A stretch of 40,768 bases of DNA from Vulcanimicrobiota bacterium. GTDB taxonomy: Bacteria; Vulcanimicrobiota; JAJTBE01. Of this stretch, positions 7,924 through 16,661 are shown piece after piece. The position numbers and the translations under genes were made by a program. The notes under the pieces were generated by a model. It saw nothing but the letters and a program-made list of their open reading frames with translations. It was not told the DNA's origin and made no database searches. The stretch covers positions 1 to 40,768 of the forward strand of contig JAIORV010000183.1 of the NCBI GenBank assembly GCA_021107945.1. Reading direction: 5' to 3'. Numbering within the stretch: the stretch's first letter is position 1; the number at the start of each line of letters is the position of its first letter.

Positions 7924-8128
7924 TTTTAACAACTCTCCATAAAAAATTACTTCCGCATTTAAGAAAAAACCTTTCGCCATCCGTTATCCGCAATCCATAC
8001 CCCTTTGTGGTCTTTTCGGTGAATAAACAACTCCGCTCTCCTTTCCGGGAAGACGCTGAAGCGTCTGAAGTAGTGAGGGTTGTGTGTATTCCCTTCTTCC
8101 CCCGGATGAATCCGGGGGCTAGTCTCAT

Positions 8129-8206
8129 GGGAGGTTTAAAAATCTCCGCTACCAAGAAAATCGGAGTGGGAGGTTTAAAAACCTCCGCTACCAATAAAAA
8201 TCGGAA
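8129..8206. repeat. Two tandem 39-bp units with internal hairpin
   Basis: Two units of 39 bp (8129-8167 and 8168-8206) built on GGAGGTTTAAAAACCTCC followed by GCTACCAA and a short A/T run; each folds as a hairpin. The gene-free stretch 7924-8443 also holds a GGGACG-AGGA-CGTCCC palindrome at 8258-8273 and a CTCCGTGG-CTTCGTGGTG repeat arm near 8315-8345. No gene is seen there. Confidence 0.7.
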
Positions 8207-8443
8207 GTGGGAAATGAGAAGTGTGAAGCGGGATTCGGCGTCCCTCCTCCGCTTATCGGGACGAGGACGTCCCTCCTACAGTTCCGGCTTGTGTCATCCT
8301 TCATCCATTCTTTTCTTCGTGTTCTCCGTGGCTTCGTGGTGAATAAAAATTCGCAATCCGTCCCCTGTCATCCGTTATCCCTTTTCCTGATTTCCTAATT
8401 TCCTTAGAGTTTAAATTCCTGTATTCCTAGTCCGATATCCGTT

Positions 8444-9256
8444 TCACTCCTTCTTCCATACAAATCTCCTGATAAGCCAAACTATGGAAAAAATGACAAA
8501 CATTGTTACAACAATAATCGCCCCGCTGGGCATGCCGGCGTAATATGAGAATGTAAGACCGGATAGTGTGGATGTAACTCCCACTACAATTGATATTAAC
8601 ATGACCTGCAGAAAGTGTCTGCCGATAAGTAACGCCACCGTTGCAGGTATGATGAGGAATGCTGACACAAGGATGATACCCACGATCTGTACCGATAGCA
8701 CAATTACCACTGCAAGGATAACTAGAAGTGCGTAATACAGGAATTTTACGGGAATGTTGGATACCTGCGCCATTTCCTCATCAAATGTGAAAAATTGTAA
8801 TTGCCTGTAATAATAGATAACAAATCCCAATACTATTATGCCGAGAACAAACAGCCTGATTACGTCTGTTCTTGAGACGGCGAGGATGTTTCCAAACAGG
8901 TAGCCCATCAAATCGGTTGTATATTCTTTCCTGAGTTTGAGAAGAATAACACCCAGTGCCATGGATGTTGTGAGGAAAAGTCCGATGCTTGAATCCTCGG
9001 ACAGTTTGCCTTTCCTGCTTGTTATTCCTATAAGAACTGCAATAATAACACAGAAAACGGTTGTTGTTATGTAAAGATCCAGGTTAAATAGAAGCGCAAG
9101 GGCGATTCCCCCAAAAGCGGCGTGTGCAATGCCCTGACCGATAAATGCCATACGTCTAAGAACAACAAAAACCGACAGTACTGAACATAAAACACCCACA
9201 ACAAGTCCTGCCATGAGTGCATTCTGCATAAATTGGTATTTTAAAATTGAAATCAT
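8444..9256 (-). CDS. znuB: Metal ABC transporter permease (ZnuB-like)
   Basis: 270 residues with about eight membrane helices and the ABC-3 family pattern: VLCSVLSVFVVLRRMAFIGQ followed by GIAHAAFGGIALAL near the N-terminus and VGIILVSAFLIIPA in the C-terminal half. This is the inner-membrane channel of a ZnuABC/MntABC-type importer, moving Zn2+ or Mn2+ into the cytoplasm. It is the last gene of the minus-strand order znuA-znuC-znuB. A 169-bp spacer carrying an inverted-repeat element separates it from znuC. Metal choice cannot be read from the permease alone. Confidence 0.9.
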   Translation of the reverse strand: MISILKYQFMQNALMAGLVVGVLCSVLSVFVVLRRMAFIGQGIAHAAFGGIALALLFNLDLYITTTVFCVIIAVLIGITSRKGKLSEDSSIGLFLTTSMALGVILLKLRKEYTTDLMGYLFGNILAVSRTDVIRLFVLGIIVLGFVIYYYRQLQFFTFDEEMAQVSNIPVKFLYYALLVILAVVIVLSVQIVGIILVSAFLIIPATVALLIGRHFLQVMLISIVVGVTSTLSGLTFSYYAGMPSGAIIVVTMFVIFSIVWLIRRFVWKKE

Positions 9257-9290
9257 ACTTCCTACTACCTTCTATAATAAATAAAAAGAA

Positions 9291-9358
9291 TTTCACCGCA
9301 AAGACCACAAAGATTAAAAATAATTTTCTTTGCGTTCTTTGCTTCTTTGCGGTTAATA
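9291..9358. repeat. MITE-like inverted repeat inside znu operon (znuC-znuB gap)
   Basis: A 68-bp element bounded by CACCGCAAAGACCACAAAG on the left and CTTTGC-x4-TTTGC-x3-TTTGCGGTTAA on the right, that is, inverted arms of the dispersed ACCGCAAAGA family. It could form a stem in the znu transcript. Confidence 0.65.
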
Positions 9359-9425
9359 TTTAATTTCCACTTTTGATCTATAACTTTTTAGCGATACTTT
9401 TTTCTTATGAAAAAAAACACTCTCG

Positions 9426-10181
9426 TTAACCGGGTTGATGAGCATGGAAAGCATCGTACTCGCATGAATATGTTTTGGCAATATCTTCCTTACTCAAATG
9501 CTCCGGATTGTCATGAAAGTGAATTGTCTTGTTAAGGCATGCAACCTGATCCGCAGTTATAGTCATTGCATGAAAATTATGTGTAACGAGAACGACAGTA
9601 AGGTCAAACTTTTCCTTGACTTCTGCCAGGAATTTAAGAAAAGCCATCACGCCGGTTTGATCAATTCCAACGAGGGGTTCATCGAGCATGAGAACAGACG
9701 GTTTCCCCACCAGCGCTCTTGCAATGAGTGCTCTCTGGAGTTGTCCTCCGGATATGGCGTTTATGGAGCAGTCCTTTATCTTGTCTATACCTACCTTTTC
9801 CAATAATAGATTGACATGCTCTTTCTCTTCTTTTGTGGGTCCCTTGAAGCCTGTGAGTCCGTATAGTCCCATTTCCACTGCGTCATAAACAGTTGCGGGG
9901 AATTGTTTGTTAACTTTTGAATGCTGTGGCACATAACCCATGCAATTGTGATGATATCCACCGCTTTTGTTCTTGAATTGGCATTTCACAATTACTTTTC
10001 CCGTATATCCCTCTATTAATCCCAGCATAATTTTTAACAGAGTGGTTTTACCTCCTCCATTGGGACCGATAATTCCCAGGATAGTGCCCTCCTCAACTGT
10101 AAGGTTGATATTCTCCAGGACAACATTATCACCGTATGAGAAACCCACATTTTTAAGGATTATAATTTCATCTTTTTCCAT
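9426..10181 (-). CDS. znuC: Metal ABC transporter ATP-binding protein (ZnuC-like)
   Basis: 251 residues, standard for the family. Walker A is GPNGGGKTT (39-47), the Q-loop is VPQH (84-87), the ABC signature is ISGGQLQR (143-150), Walker B is VLMLDEP (163-169) and the switch histidine is H201. The protein powers uptake through the ZnuB-like permease. The tail EYDAFHAHQPG is His-containing, as seen in several zinc importer ATPases. Operon partners flank it, although both gaps (170 and 275 bp) are filled by repeats, which is wide for such operons. Confidence 0.93.
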   Translation of the reverse strand: MEKDEIIILKNVGFSYGDNVVLENINLTVEEGTILGIIGPNGGGKTTLLKIMLGLIEGYTGKVIVKCQFKNKSGGYHHNCMGYVPQHSKVNKQFPATVYDAVEMGLYGLTGFKGPTKEEKEHVNLLLEKVGIDKIKDCSINAISGGQLQRALIARALVGKPSVLMLDEPLVGIDQTGVMAFLKFLAEVKEKFDLTVVLVTHNFHAMTITADQVACLNKTIHFHDNPEHLSKEDIAKTYSCEYDAFHAHQPG

Positions 10182-10211
10182 CGATTCACCGCCGGTTATG
10201 ATTATATGCTA

Positions 10212-10397
10212 TTCACCGCAAAGACCACAGAGCTTATCAACAACCTTTAGACTCTCAAATTCAATTCCCTGCAAATACATTGTTCACAGGCAGATTATAG
10301 AAGCTCGGATCCTAAATTTATATATACTTCTATGCAAGCTCCTATGATGTTATACGATGACTCATTTATTTATTTCTTTGCTTCTTTGCGGTTAATT
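10212..10397. repeat. MITE-like inverted repeat inside znu operon (znuA-znuC gap)
   Basis: A 186-bp element with CACCGCAAAGACCACAGAG at the left end and TTTCTTTGCTTCTTTGCGG at the right end, the same arms as the 68-bp element between znuC and znuB but with a longer, different centre. Confidence 0.6.
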
Positions 10398-10456
10398 TTA
10401 AATACCTTCTTATAGAATGACAAGCATTTCAGGAGGCTGAATAGTGACCAATTATA

Positions 10457-11470
10457 CTAATTTTCCTCGCTGAAAGCTTCTGTAAATGCTTTCAGGTTTT
10501 CCTTCATATTTTTCACATAAGTGTCTCGTTTCGGATCATCCAGAGCTCCTATGGGATCAACTATGGCGACCTTTCCGTTTATCTCCCTTGCAATTGCCTC
10601 CGCTTCCCTGGGTGAGAACTGTGGCTCGGCAAAAACGATTTTAACTCTGTATTTCTTGAGGATTTCAATAACTTCCGCTATATGTCTTGGATCCGGCTCC
10701 TGCCCGGGAGAAGTTGAAATGACAGCGACCTCATTCAATCCATATCTTTTTGACAGATATCCCAGAAAAGCATGAAATGTTATAAAATCCTTCTTCTTGA
10801 ATTTCGATAATTCTTCACTATATAGCTTGTCAAGCCCATCCAGCTTCGCCTGGTATATCTTGCAATTTTGCTCGAATATTTCCTTTTGATCAGGTCTTAT
10901 GGATATATAAGCATCCCTGGCATCTTCAGCCATTTTTTTCATCCTCATAGGATCCATCCAGATGTGAGGATTGACTGCTCCCTCTTTATTATGAGAATCT
11001 TCCCCGGAATGCGTTCCGATTTCCTCGACCTCGGTCTGGGAAAGTATTTTCACTCCATCCGAGAGAGTAAAGATTTTCATCTTTCCTTTTTCACCCATCG
11101 CCGATGTGAGTTTCTCCATCCAGGTATCAAGTCCCAGTCCCACCATAAAAATGACATTTGCATCCTCGATATTTCGCGAATCTTCAACCGTAGGCTCATA
11201 AGTGTGGGGACTACCGCCGGGAGGCAGGAGGTTTTTCACTTCCACAATATCGCCTCCCACATTCCTGGCAATATCATAAAGGGGTAAGATTGTGGTTATG
11301 ACAACTATCTTGCCCTGCGACTTTTCCGGTGAATCCGTGGTGCCGGCTTCGCTTCCCGTTGCGCCGGACGGAGTTGCCCCTCCATCCGTCTTGCGTTGGC
11401 ATGATGGTAAAATAAATATGCCGATAATTATTAATGAAACCATTAAGGCCATAAATGCTTTTTTTCTCAT
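10457..11470 (-). CDS. znuA: Zinc-binding lipoprotein of ABC importer (ZnuA-like)
   Basis: 337 residues. Lipoprotein signal with lipobox LPSC (C24), a Ser/Gly/Thr linker (28-52), then the cluster A-I solute-binding fold. Likely metal ligands are H89 (GGSPHTYEP), H169 (NPHIWMDP), H233 (TFHAFLGYL) and D305 (IVDPIGA). A short His-bearing loop (HSGEDSHNKE, 154-163) stands where zinc binders carry a His-rich loop, so zinc is favoured over manganese, not proven. Being lipid-anchored in the periplasm, it would hand metal to the permease. It is the promoter-proximal gene, with a palindromic site about 90 bp upstream. Confidence 0.92.
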   Translation of the reverse strand: MRKKAFMALMVSLIIIGIFILPSCQRKTDGGATPSGATGSEAGTTDSPEKSQGKIVVITTILPLYDIARNVGGDIVEVKNLLPPGGSPHTYEPTVEDSRNIEDANVIFMVGLGLDTWMEKLTSAMGEKGKMKIFTLSDGVKILSQTEVEEIGTHSGEDSHNKEGAVNPHIWMDPMRMKKMAEDARDAYISIRPDQKEIFEQNCKIYQAKLDGLDKLYSEELSKFKKKDFITFHAFLGYLSKRYGLNEVAVISTSPGQEPDPRHIAEVIEILKKYRVKIVFAEPQFSPREAEAIAREINGKVAIVDPIGALDDPKRDTYVKNMKENLKAFTEAFSEEN

Positions 11471-11558
11471 TATGGTCTCCTTCTTTATCGTGTTTATGGT
11501 ATTTTCTCTCTTTATTTATCCAATCAATCCTTATTCCTTGTTTAATTGCAGAATAGTG

Positions 11559-11572
11559 ATAATTGTCATTAT
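11559..11572. promoter_or_regulatory. Candidate Fur/Zur-family operator upstream of znuA
   Basis: ATAAT-TGTC-ATTAT, a perfect AT-rich palindrome within GTGATAATTGTCATTAT, 89 bp before the znuA start. Fur-superfamily boxes have this AT-rich inverted character and znu operons are usually zinc-repressed. No regulator gene lies in the window, so the assignment is by position and shape. Confidence 0.4.
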
Positions 11573-11712
11573 GTAACAGTGTTGTCCAATAAAAGAGTAA
11601 TCTCTAATGTGTCGGCCGTGATAAAAACAAGGTATTTTTTTGTTTGTGAAATAATTGTACATGTTATGCTTTTGAGTCAATGTATTAAATGACATATAAC
11701 GGGGGTGAATCT

Positions 11713-12213
11713 TTGTCCGGATCATCGGGAAATATTAAATCAGAGAATAAGGAAATAATCGTTGTAAGCGCATGCCTTGCGGGCCGGAATTGCAGATTTG
11801 ACAAGGGAAGCCACCCAATGCAGGAGATAATGGAAATGGTGGAAGAAGGAAAAGCTATACTCGTATGCCCGGAGCAGTTGGGAGGACTTCCCACACCCAG
11901 GCCTCCTTCCGAGATACAGAAAGGCGACGGCGATGATGTTCTTGACGGGAAGTCAAGGATTGTTAATGTCAAAGGACAGGATGTAACAAATAACTTTATA
12001 AAGGGTGCTTTTGAATCATACCGGATAGTGATGGAATCAGGCGCAAAAAAGGCAATACTCAAGTCAAGAAGCCCAGCTTGTGGAGTAGGGCAAATTTATG
12101 ACGGATCATTTACCGGATCCCTGAAAAAGGGGAACGGTATTGCCTCCGCGCTTTTTATAAGATCGGGATTCAAAGTCATTAGCGATGAGGAATTTCAAGA
12201 AAAAGGAGTGTAA
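11713..12213 (+). CDS. DUF523 protein (YbbK/TudS-like Fe-S protein)
   Basis: 166 residues from TTG at 11713, chosen because GGGGGTG (11701-11707) lies five bases upstream; an ATG at 11689 has no ribosome site. The DUF523 pattern is clear: VSACLAGRNCRFDKG (18-32), CPEQLGGLPTPRPP (52-65) and KSRSPACGVGQ (117-127). A characterised member, thiouracil desulfurase TudS, holds a [4Fe-4S] cluster with three cysteines; C21, C52 and C123 are the likely equivalents here. A role in desulfuration or sulfur detoxification is therefore plausible, though most members are untested. The next gene starts three bases after its stop. Confidence 0.85.
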   Translation: MSGSSGNIKSENKEIIVVSACLAGRNCRFDKGSHPMQEIMEMVEEGKAILVCPEQLGGLPTPRPPSEIQKGDGDDVLDGKSRIVNVKGQDVTNNFIKGAFESYRIVMESGAKKAILKSRSPACGVGQIYDGSFTGSLKKGNGIASALFIRSGFKVISDEEFQEKGV

Positions 12214-12216
12214 TAC

Positions 12217-13176
12217 ATGAAAAAGGGAATCAGGTTAATATTTTTATTGATTATTGCTATTTTTATCACAACAGGAATTGTCAACGCGGTTGAGACAATT
12301 GATCAGCCGGCAAGAACAATCCAGGCGGAGAATGTAGTGAAGGCGGTCGCTTTCTCACCGGATAGCAAGCATATTGCAGGTGGAGGATGGGACAAGGTCG
12401 TAAAAATTTACAGCGCATCAAAAGGGCTCTGTCTGAAAATTTTTGTCGGCCATAAGGGATGGATCACTTCTCTTGCTTTTTCACCCGCAGGAGACAGGAT
12501 TGTATCGGGTTCGATGGATTTTACCGCCATTGTATGGGATGTGGGAAACGGCGATATTATATGCAAACTTAAAGGGCATAAGAACAACATTCGAGCTGTT
12601 GCATATTCAAATAACGGAAAGAAAATCGCCACGGCGTCATCGGATCATACAGCGAAGCTCTGGAACGCTGACAACGGTAAGCTTTTAAAGACATTCAAGG
12701 GACATATAGACTCCCTGACGGCCGTTGACATCTCGCCCGATGGAAATTACGTCGCAACGGGAGCAAGAGACCAGAAGGTGATGATATGGGACACCTCAAC
12801 AGGGAAGCTCGTAAAAGAGTTATACGGGCATAAATTCCCGGTGCTTTGCCTCAGGTATTCACCCGAGGGCGACAAGCTCATATCAGGTGACGGAAACGGT
12901 GAAATTTTCATCTGGAACACAGACACATGGAGTTTCGACAAGGTCAAGTGGAACGCGAAAGCCGTCATGTCACTGGACATATCCGAGGACGGGACGAAAT
13001 TCATAACGGGAGATGCAAAGCACAACGTCAGGCTCTGGAAAGTTGAGAGCGGAGCATTAATTGCAATTATGAAAGGTCATACCAAGAATGTGGAATCTGT
13101 CAGTATTTCCGAGGACGGTAAATGGGTAGCTTCGGGCTCTGAGGATAAGACAATTAAATTGTGGGAATTACCATGA
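12217..13176 (+). CDS. Exported WD40 beta-propeller protein
   Basis: 319 residues: signal peptide (1-24, cut after VNA) then seven WD40 repeats of about 41 residues, each with the GH...(V/I)WD-type pattern (for example FVGHKGWITSLAFSPAGDRI, then VWDVGNG; KGHIDSLTAVDISPDGNYVA, then IWDTSTG; ending TIKLWELP). That count closes a single seven-bladed propeller with nothing else attached. WD40 proteins are binding platforms, so a partner in the periplasm or at the cell surface is expected, but none is evident. The ribosome site (AAAAAGGAGTG) lies in the end of the DUF523 gene and the stop-start gap is three bases, so the two are surely co-translated. Confidence 0.9.
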   Translation: MKKGIRLIFLLIIAIFITTGIVNAVETIDQPARTIQAENVVKAVAFSPDSKHIAGGGWDKVVKIYSASKGLCLKIFVGHKGWITSLAFSPAGDRIVSGSMDFTAIVWDVGNGDIICKLKGHKNNIRAVAYSNNGKKIATASSDHTAKLWNADNGKLLKTFKGHIDSLTAVDISPDGNYVATGARDQKVMIWDTSTGKLVKELYGHKFPVLCLRYSPEGDKLISGDGNGEIFIWNTDTWSFDKVKWNAKAVMSLDISEDGTKFITGDAKHNVRLWKVESGALIAIMKGHTKNVESVSISEDGKWVASGSEDKTIKLWELP

Positions 13177-13306
13177 ACGGAAGGCAGTTGCAAGAGCTTA
13201 CAGAAAGTGAGTTCGACTGATTAAGAAGATACGGGGAAGAACAAGAAACAGAACCATACAACCTTCCAGGGAAGAAGAATGAAATATTAAGAAATATTAA
13301 AAAGTT

Positions 13307-13350
13307 GTTAACAATTTGTTAACAACATGTTACATAAACTCGGCTATAAT
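13307..13350 (+). promoter_or_regulatory. Phased GTTAAC iterons and -10 box
   Basis: GTTAAC at 13307 and 13318 and GTTACA at 13329 are spaced exactly 11 bp, one helical turn apart, directly before a consensus TATAAT (13345-13350). No good -35 is present, so the iterons may be activator or repressor sites acting in its place. The start codon follows 39 bp after the -10 box. Confidence 0.5.
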
Positions 13351-13389
13351 ATTAATAGTCATTATGAAATATTTTGAGGAGGTACAAAC

Positions 13390-14331
13390 ATGAAAAAAAT
13401 TCTACTCTGGGTAATGGTAATAGCTTTCGTTTTTTCCGTTGCCACCGCAATATATGCGGGAACAGCCGATCCTAATGCAAAGACAGGCGTAACACCAACT
13501 CGTACTCTCGATTACATACATCTGGGAGCACAGGCGATTAGACAGGAATTCGTCTGGGACGAAGCCTCTGGAACTTTTCAAACAGTAAATCTCTATTCCA
13601 TAGGAGAGGTTGACGACTTTATAGCGGAAAGAGAACAGGTTCTCCAATATGGAGCGGAGGGAGACGGAGAAATAATTGGAGACGCGGCCGATTATACATA
13701 TTGGGATGGAACCCAGTGGGTAACTCTCGACAATATCACCCGTTATGAAGGGTATGACGAAAGAGCAGAGGCCATTGTAACACGCTATGACCTGACATAC
13801 TGGACTCAGTCAACATCCTATTATGAGTCTGTTACAGGCTATCAGACCCTCTACGGTACTTCTTATGCTACCAGAGTTGTAAGACACGACCCCTACTATT
13901 ATACTTACACCTCTGCCTATTTGTATCCAACCGGAAGCGTTGCCCAGATCGGAACATTCTCAGTAGTTACGAATGTTCCCGACTCATTTGATCCCGTTTT
14001 GGAAGTGGACCTCGCAAACGGATGGAATGTAACTGTTAATTCACATTACACCGTATGGGGACATGAAGTACAAATTACTTCACCCAACGGAGAGACCTCA
14101 TATGTCTATGGCGATCCCCACCTCTTGCAGGCAGGCGGAACTCAACAGCAGGAATTAGCTGCAATCGGTAATTATGTCTTCGATCTCGGCGGATATACGC
14201 TGGATCTGTCCTGTATGGAATCAAACGCCGGATTCTCACTGGTCACCGACTTCACGATTACCGGACCCAACGATTATTCAATGTCATACGGTCGTAACGG
14301 AGAGGTTAAAATAGAAGGTGGAACCAACTAA
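13390..14331 (+). CDS. Secreted Tyr-rich protein with GDPH motif
   Basis: 313 residues. Signal peptide (1-23, cut after IYA), then about 290 residues rich in Tyr, Thr and Gly with almost no cysteine. The central region (130-180) is dominated by aromatic, strand-like sequence (TRYDLTYWTQSTSYYESVTG, then SYATRVV, then DPYYYTYTSAYLYP). The C-terminal part has HEVQITSPNGETSYVYGDPH (225-244); GDPH after a strand is the hallmark start of von Willebrand factor type D-like and related calcium-linked domains, but I cannot assign one. An excellent ribosome site (GAGGAGG) and -10 box precede it, and a strong terminator follows, so it is a single-gene unit. Probably an abundant extracellular or surface protein. 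Confidence 0.7.
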   Translation: MKKILLWVMVIAFVFSVATAIYAGTADPNAKTGVTPTRTLDYIHLGAQAIRQEFVWDEASGTFQTVNLYSIGEVDDFIAEREQVLQYGAEGDGEIIGDAADYTYWDGTQWVTLDNITRYEGYDERAEAIVTRYDLTYWTQSTSYYESVTGYQTLYGTSYATRVVRHDPYYYTYTSAYLYPTGSVAQIGTFSVVTNVPDSFDPVLEVDLANGWNVTVNSHYTVWGHEVQITSPNGETSYVYGDPHLLQAGGTQQQELAAIGNYVFDLGGYTLDLSCMESNAGFSLVTDFTITGPNDYSMSYGRNGEVKIEGGTN

Positions 14332-14359
14332 AAGATAATTTATACATAAATATACACAT

Positions 14360-14396
14360 AAATAAATAGAGGTGGACTTTCCGCCTCTATTTATTT
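14360..14396 (+). terminator. Rho-independent terminator
   Basis: A stem built on ATAAATAGAGG (14362-14372) against CCTCTATTTAT (14384-14394), extendable on both sides and inward to a loop of about five bases, followed by a T-rich run. It lies 29 bp after the secreted protein gene. The following spacer to 14556 holds a CGCAGAGATCGCAGAG repeat arm at 14433-14459. Confidence 0.85.
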
Positions 14397-14556
14397 TTAA
14401 CTTTTTTTTTGTGATAAGTAAGTGGTTTTTCAACGCAGAGATCGCAGAGCCCGCAGAGGATAACGGAGACCGGATGCCATCCTAAATCCCCACACAAGCG
14501 GGAGGAAGATATATTCTCCACCTTCCCATTTCCCAATTTGCAAACGGGCAATTGAG

Positions 14557-16308
14557 TCAAGATGTTGAATCCAACTGCTCATCGATTATTTTCAATAACC
14601 AATCCTTGTCAGTTTTTGCGATTTCAAGAAATGCCTTCGCCGCATCAGGATCAAATTGAGTCCCGATCTTTTTCTCAATCTCCTCCAGGGCGACTTCGAC
14701 AGGAAGTGCTTTTCTGTATGGCCTATTCGAAGTCATAGCGTCAAATGTATCTGCAACCGCAATAATCCTTGAAGCAAGAGGTATTTTATCTTTCTTAAGC
14801 CCCCCGGGATATCCCTTGCCGTCATAACTCTCGTGGTGATGGTACATATAAGGAACCATCTCGCTGAATTCATCGACGGGTTCCATTATCTTCGCCCCAT
14901 ACACCGGGTGCTGTTTCATTATCCCGAATTCTTCCGATGTAAGTCTGCCGGGCTTGTTAAGAACAGACTCCCGCACCTCAATTTTTCCAATATCGTGAAG
15001 CAGGGAGGCATACTCAATCTTTCGTACCTCATCTTCATTCAGCCCCATTTTCTCAGCAATTTTAACCGAATACTCCGTCACCCTGTCGGAATGACCACGT
15101 GTATAAGGATCCCGTGCCTCAATCGCATTTGCCAGCGCCTTAATTGATGAGACGAAAAGCCTCTCTTTGGCGGCATTTGCAATTTTCAGACTTTCAATAT
15201 ATTCCTTCAGACTTTTTACCATCTTGTTCATTGAATGCTCCAGGACTGAAACCTCATAAGTCCTGGTTTCGACGGTAATTTCAAAATCAAGGTTTCCATC
15301 CTCAATCTTTTTTGCATCTCTTGCCAGTTCGCTGAGAGGCCTGGAAATTGATTTTGACAGAAGGATAATGATGATCAACAGAATGAGCAGTCCGATTGCC
15401 CCTATGGCGATATTCCTGTGTTGAAGTTGGTATATATTTTGCATGATTTCATCGTGGGGATATACAATCCCAATTGAGAAATCTGCAAATTCAATCGGGT
15501 GAAATACGATCCAGGAGTCTTTATTGAGATGCGGATCCGATCCTCTTGCCACTCCCGATTTTCCCGATGTCATTTTCTTTGCAAGGTTATTGTCATAATC
15601 GAAAAGATTTCCCTTTAGTGTCAGAATCTTGTTGGGAAAGGACAGGAAGTAGCCCTTCTTGCTTATGATAAAAACATAGCCTGTTTCAAGTATCTTTATC
15701 TTGTTTATGTCGTCCGTCAACTTTTCAAGAGAAATATCAGAAGTGGCAATACCTGCAAATTTACCGTCACTGTAAAACGGGGCGGAATATGTGGTCATCA
15801 TCACATTTCCCCCGCCCTCATCATAATAAGGTTCCGACCACATAGCCTTTCCCTTTTCCTTTGGAATTTCATACCATTCCTTTTCAAAATAATTATATCG
15901 GGAGGTTGCAAGCTGAGAAAACTCAACTTTTCCATTTTTATGATAATAATAAGGCGCATAGCTTTCTTTATTTAAATTAAATGCATGAGGCTCAAAAGCG
16001 ATACAGGCACCATATATGTTATCATTCTTTTTCACAACCTCTTTGAGATAATTGTCAATGTCTTTGTCTTTGACATTATTTATAGTTTCAAATTTAATTG
16101 CTGTCATTTTTGGAATATTTGACGCTCTGAGGAATTCCTGTTCAAACCGGCTGGAGAGAACATCTGCTGTGATACCTGCATTTTCCTTCAGGTTATCAAT
16201 CACATGCTGCCTGTCTATATCGAAATTTACATACATCATAAGGGCAAAAACAATCGCAGTTGTCCCCCATACCCAGAAAAACATTTTTGATTGAAGTGAA
16301 GGTTTCAT
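14557..16308 (-). CDS. Membrane sensor Cache-HAMP-HD-GYP phosphodiesterase
   Basis: 583 residues. A transmembrane helix (about 10-28), a double-Cache-like sensor in the periplasm (about 35-295; the WYEIPKEKGKAMWSEPYYDE stretch and DGKFAGIATSDISLEKL are typical), a second helix (299-319), a HAMP linker (320-372), then an HD-GYP domain (about 385-570). The metal site is visible: H406 (RGHSDR), H438-D439 (LLHDIGK), H467 (KQHP), H490/H491 (YHHHE) and GYP at 499-501. Such proteins degrade cyclic di-GMP in response to a small ligand in the periplasm. It stands alone on the minus strand; the ligand is unknown. Confidence 0.93.
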   Translation of the reverse strand: MKPSLQSKMFFWVWGTTAIVFALMMYVNFDIDRQHVIDNLKENAGITADVLSSRFEQEFLRASNIPKMTAIKFETINNVKDKDIDNYLKEVVKKNDNIYGACIAFEPHAFNLNKESYAPYYYHKNGKVEFSQLATSRYNYFEKEWYEIPKEKGKAMWSEPYYDEGGGNVMMTTYSAPFYSDGKFAGIATSDISLEKLTDDINKIKILETGYVFIISKKGYFLSFPNKILTLKGNLFDYDNNLAKKMTSGKSGVARGSDPHLNKDSWIVFHPIEFADFSIGIVYPHDEIMQNIYQLQHRNIAIGAIGLLILLIIIILLSKSISRPLSELARDAKKIEDGNLDFEITVETRTYEVSVLEHSMNKMVKSLKEYIESLKIANAAKERLFVSSIKALANAIEARDPYTRGHSDRVTEYSVKIAEKMGLNEDEVRKIEYASLLHDIGKIEVRESVLNKPGRLTSEEFGIMKQHPVYGAKIMEPVDEFSEMVPYMYHHHESYDGKGYPGGLKKDKIPLASRIIAVADTFDAMTSNRPYRKALPVEVALEEIEKKIGTQFDPDAAKAFLEIAKTDKDWLLKIIDEQLDSTS

Positions 16309-16532
16309 TATATTTTAGCTCCATACTTTCAATTCTATATTAAGTATTAAGTTTTTGGGCGATGATGTTTTTCCTGTTCGTTGGCTGTGGATAGATGATA
16401 TTATAGACAAAAATAAAAATATCCAGTCCTCTTTTATTTTGTATGAAAGCAGGTGTTAAGACTATGCCGATTGCTCCCTGCTACATAAAAAACATAAGGG
16501 ATCTGAATAAATATTATTAAAAATATTATATA

Positions 16533-16659
16533 CAGGAGTTACACATTTTAGGATGGAATGACTTGAAATCGTCATCCTGAACTTGTTTCAGGATCTATTA
16601 AAAAAACCATGTCATTTTTAGATTCCAAAACAAATTCGGAATGACTTTTGCATAAGTCC
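16533..16659. repeat. MITE-like dispersed repeat with AGGACTTACGCA-type ends
   Basis: Starts CAGGAGTTACACATTT and ends TTTTGCATAAGTCC, imperfect inverted copies of the ends at 2-13 and 2036-2047. Inside is a hairpin ATCCTGA-ACTTGTT-TCAGGAT (16574-16594), a word that recurs near 25935 and 31103. Apart from it, the gene-free stretch 16309-16661 shows only AT-rich DNA. Confidence 0.5.
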
Positions 16660-16661
16660 CA

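Noticed and set aside
8129-8206. Possible CRISPR repeat-spacer pair
   Set aside because: Two adjacent 39-bp units without unique spacers and without cas genes nearby; a simple tandem hairpin repeat.
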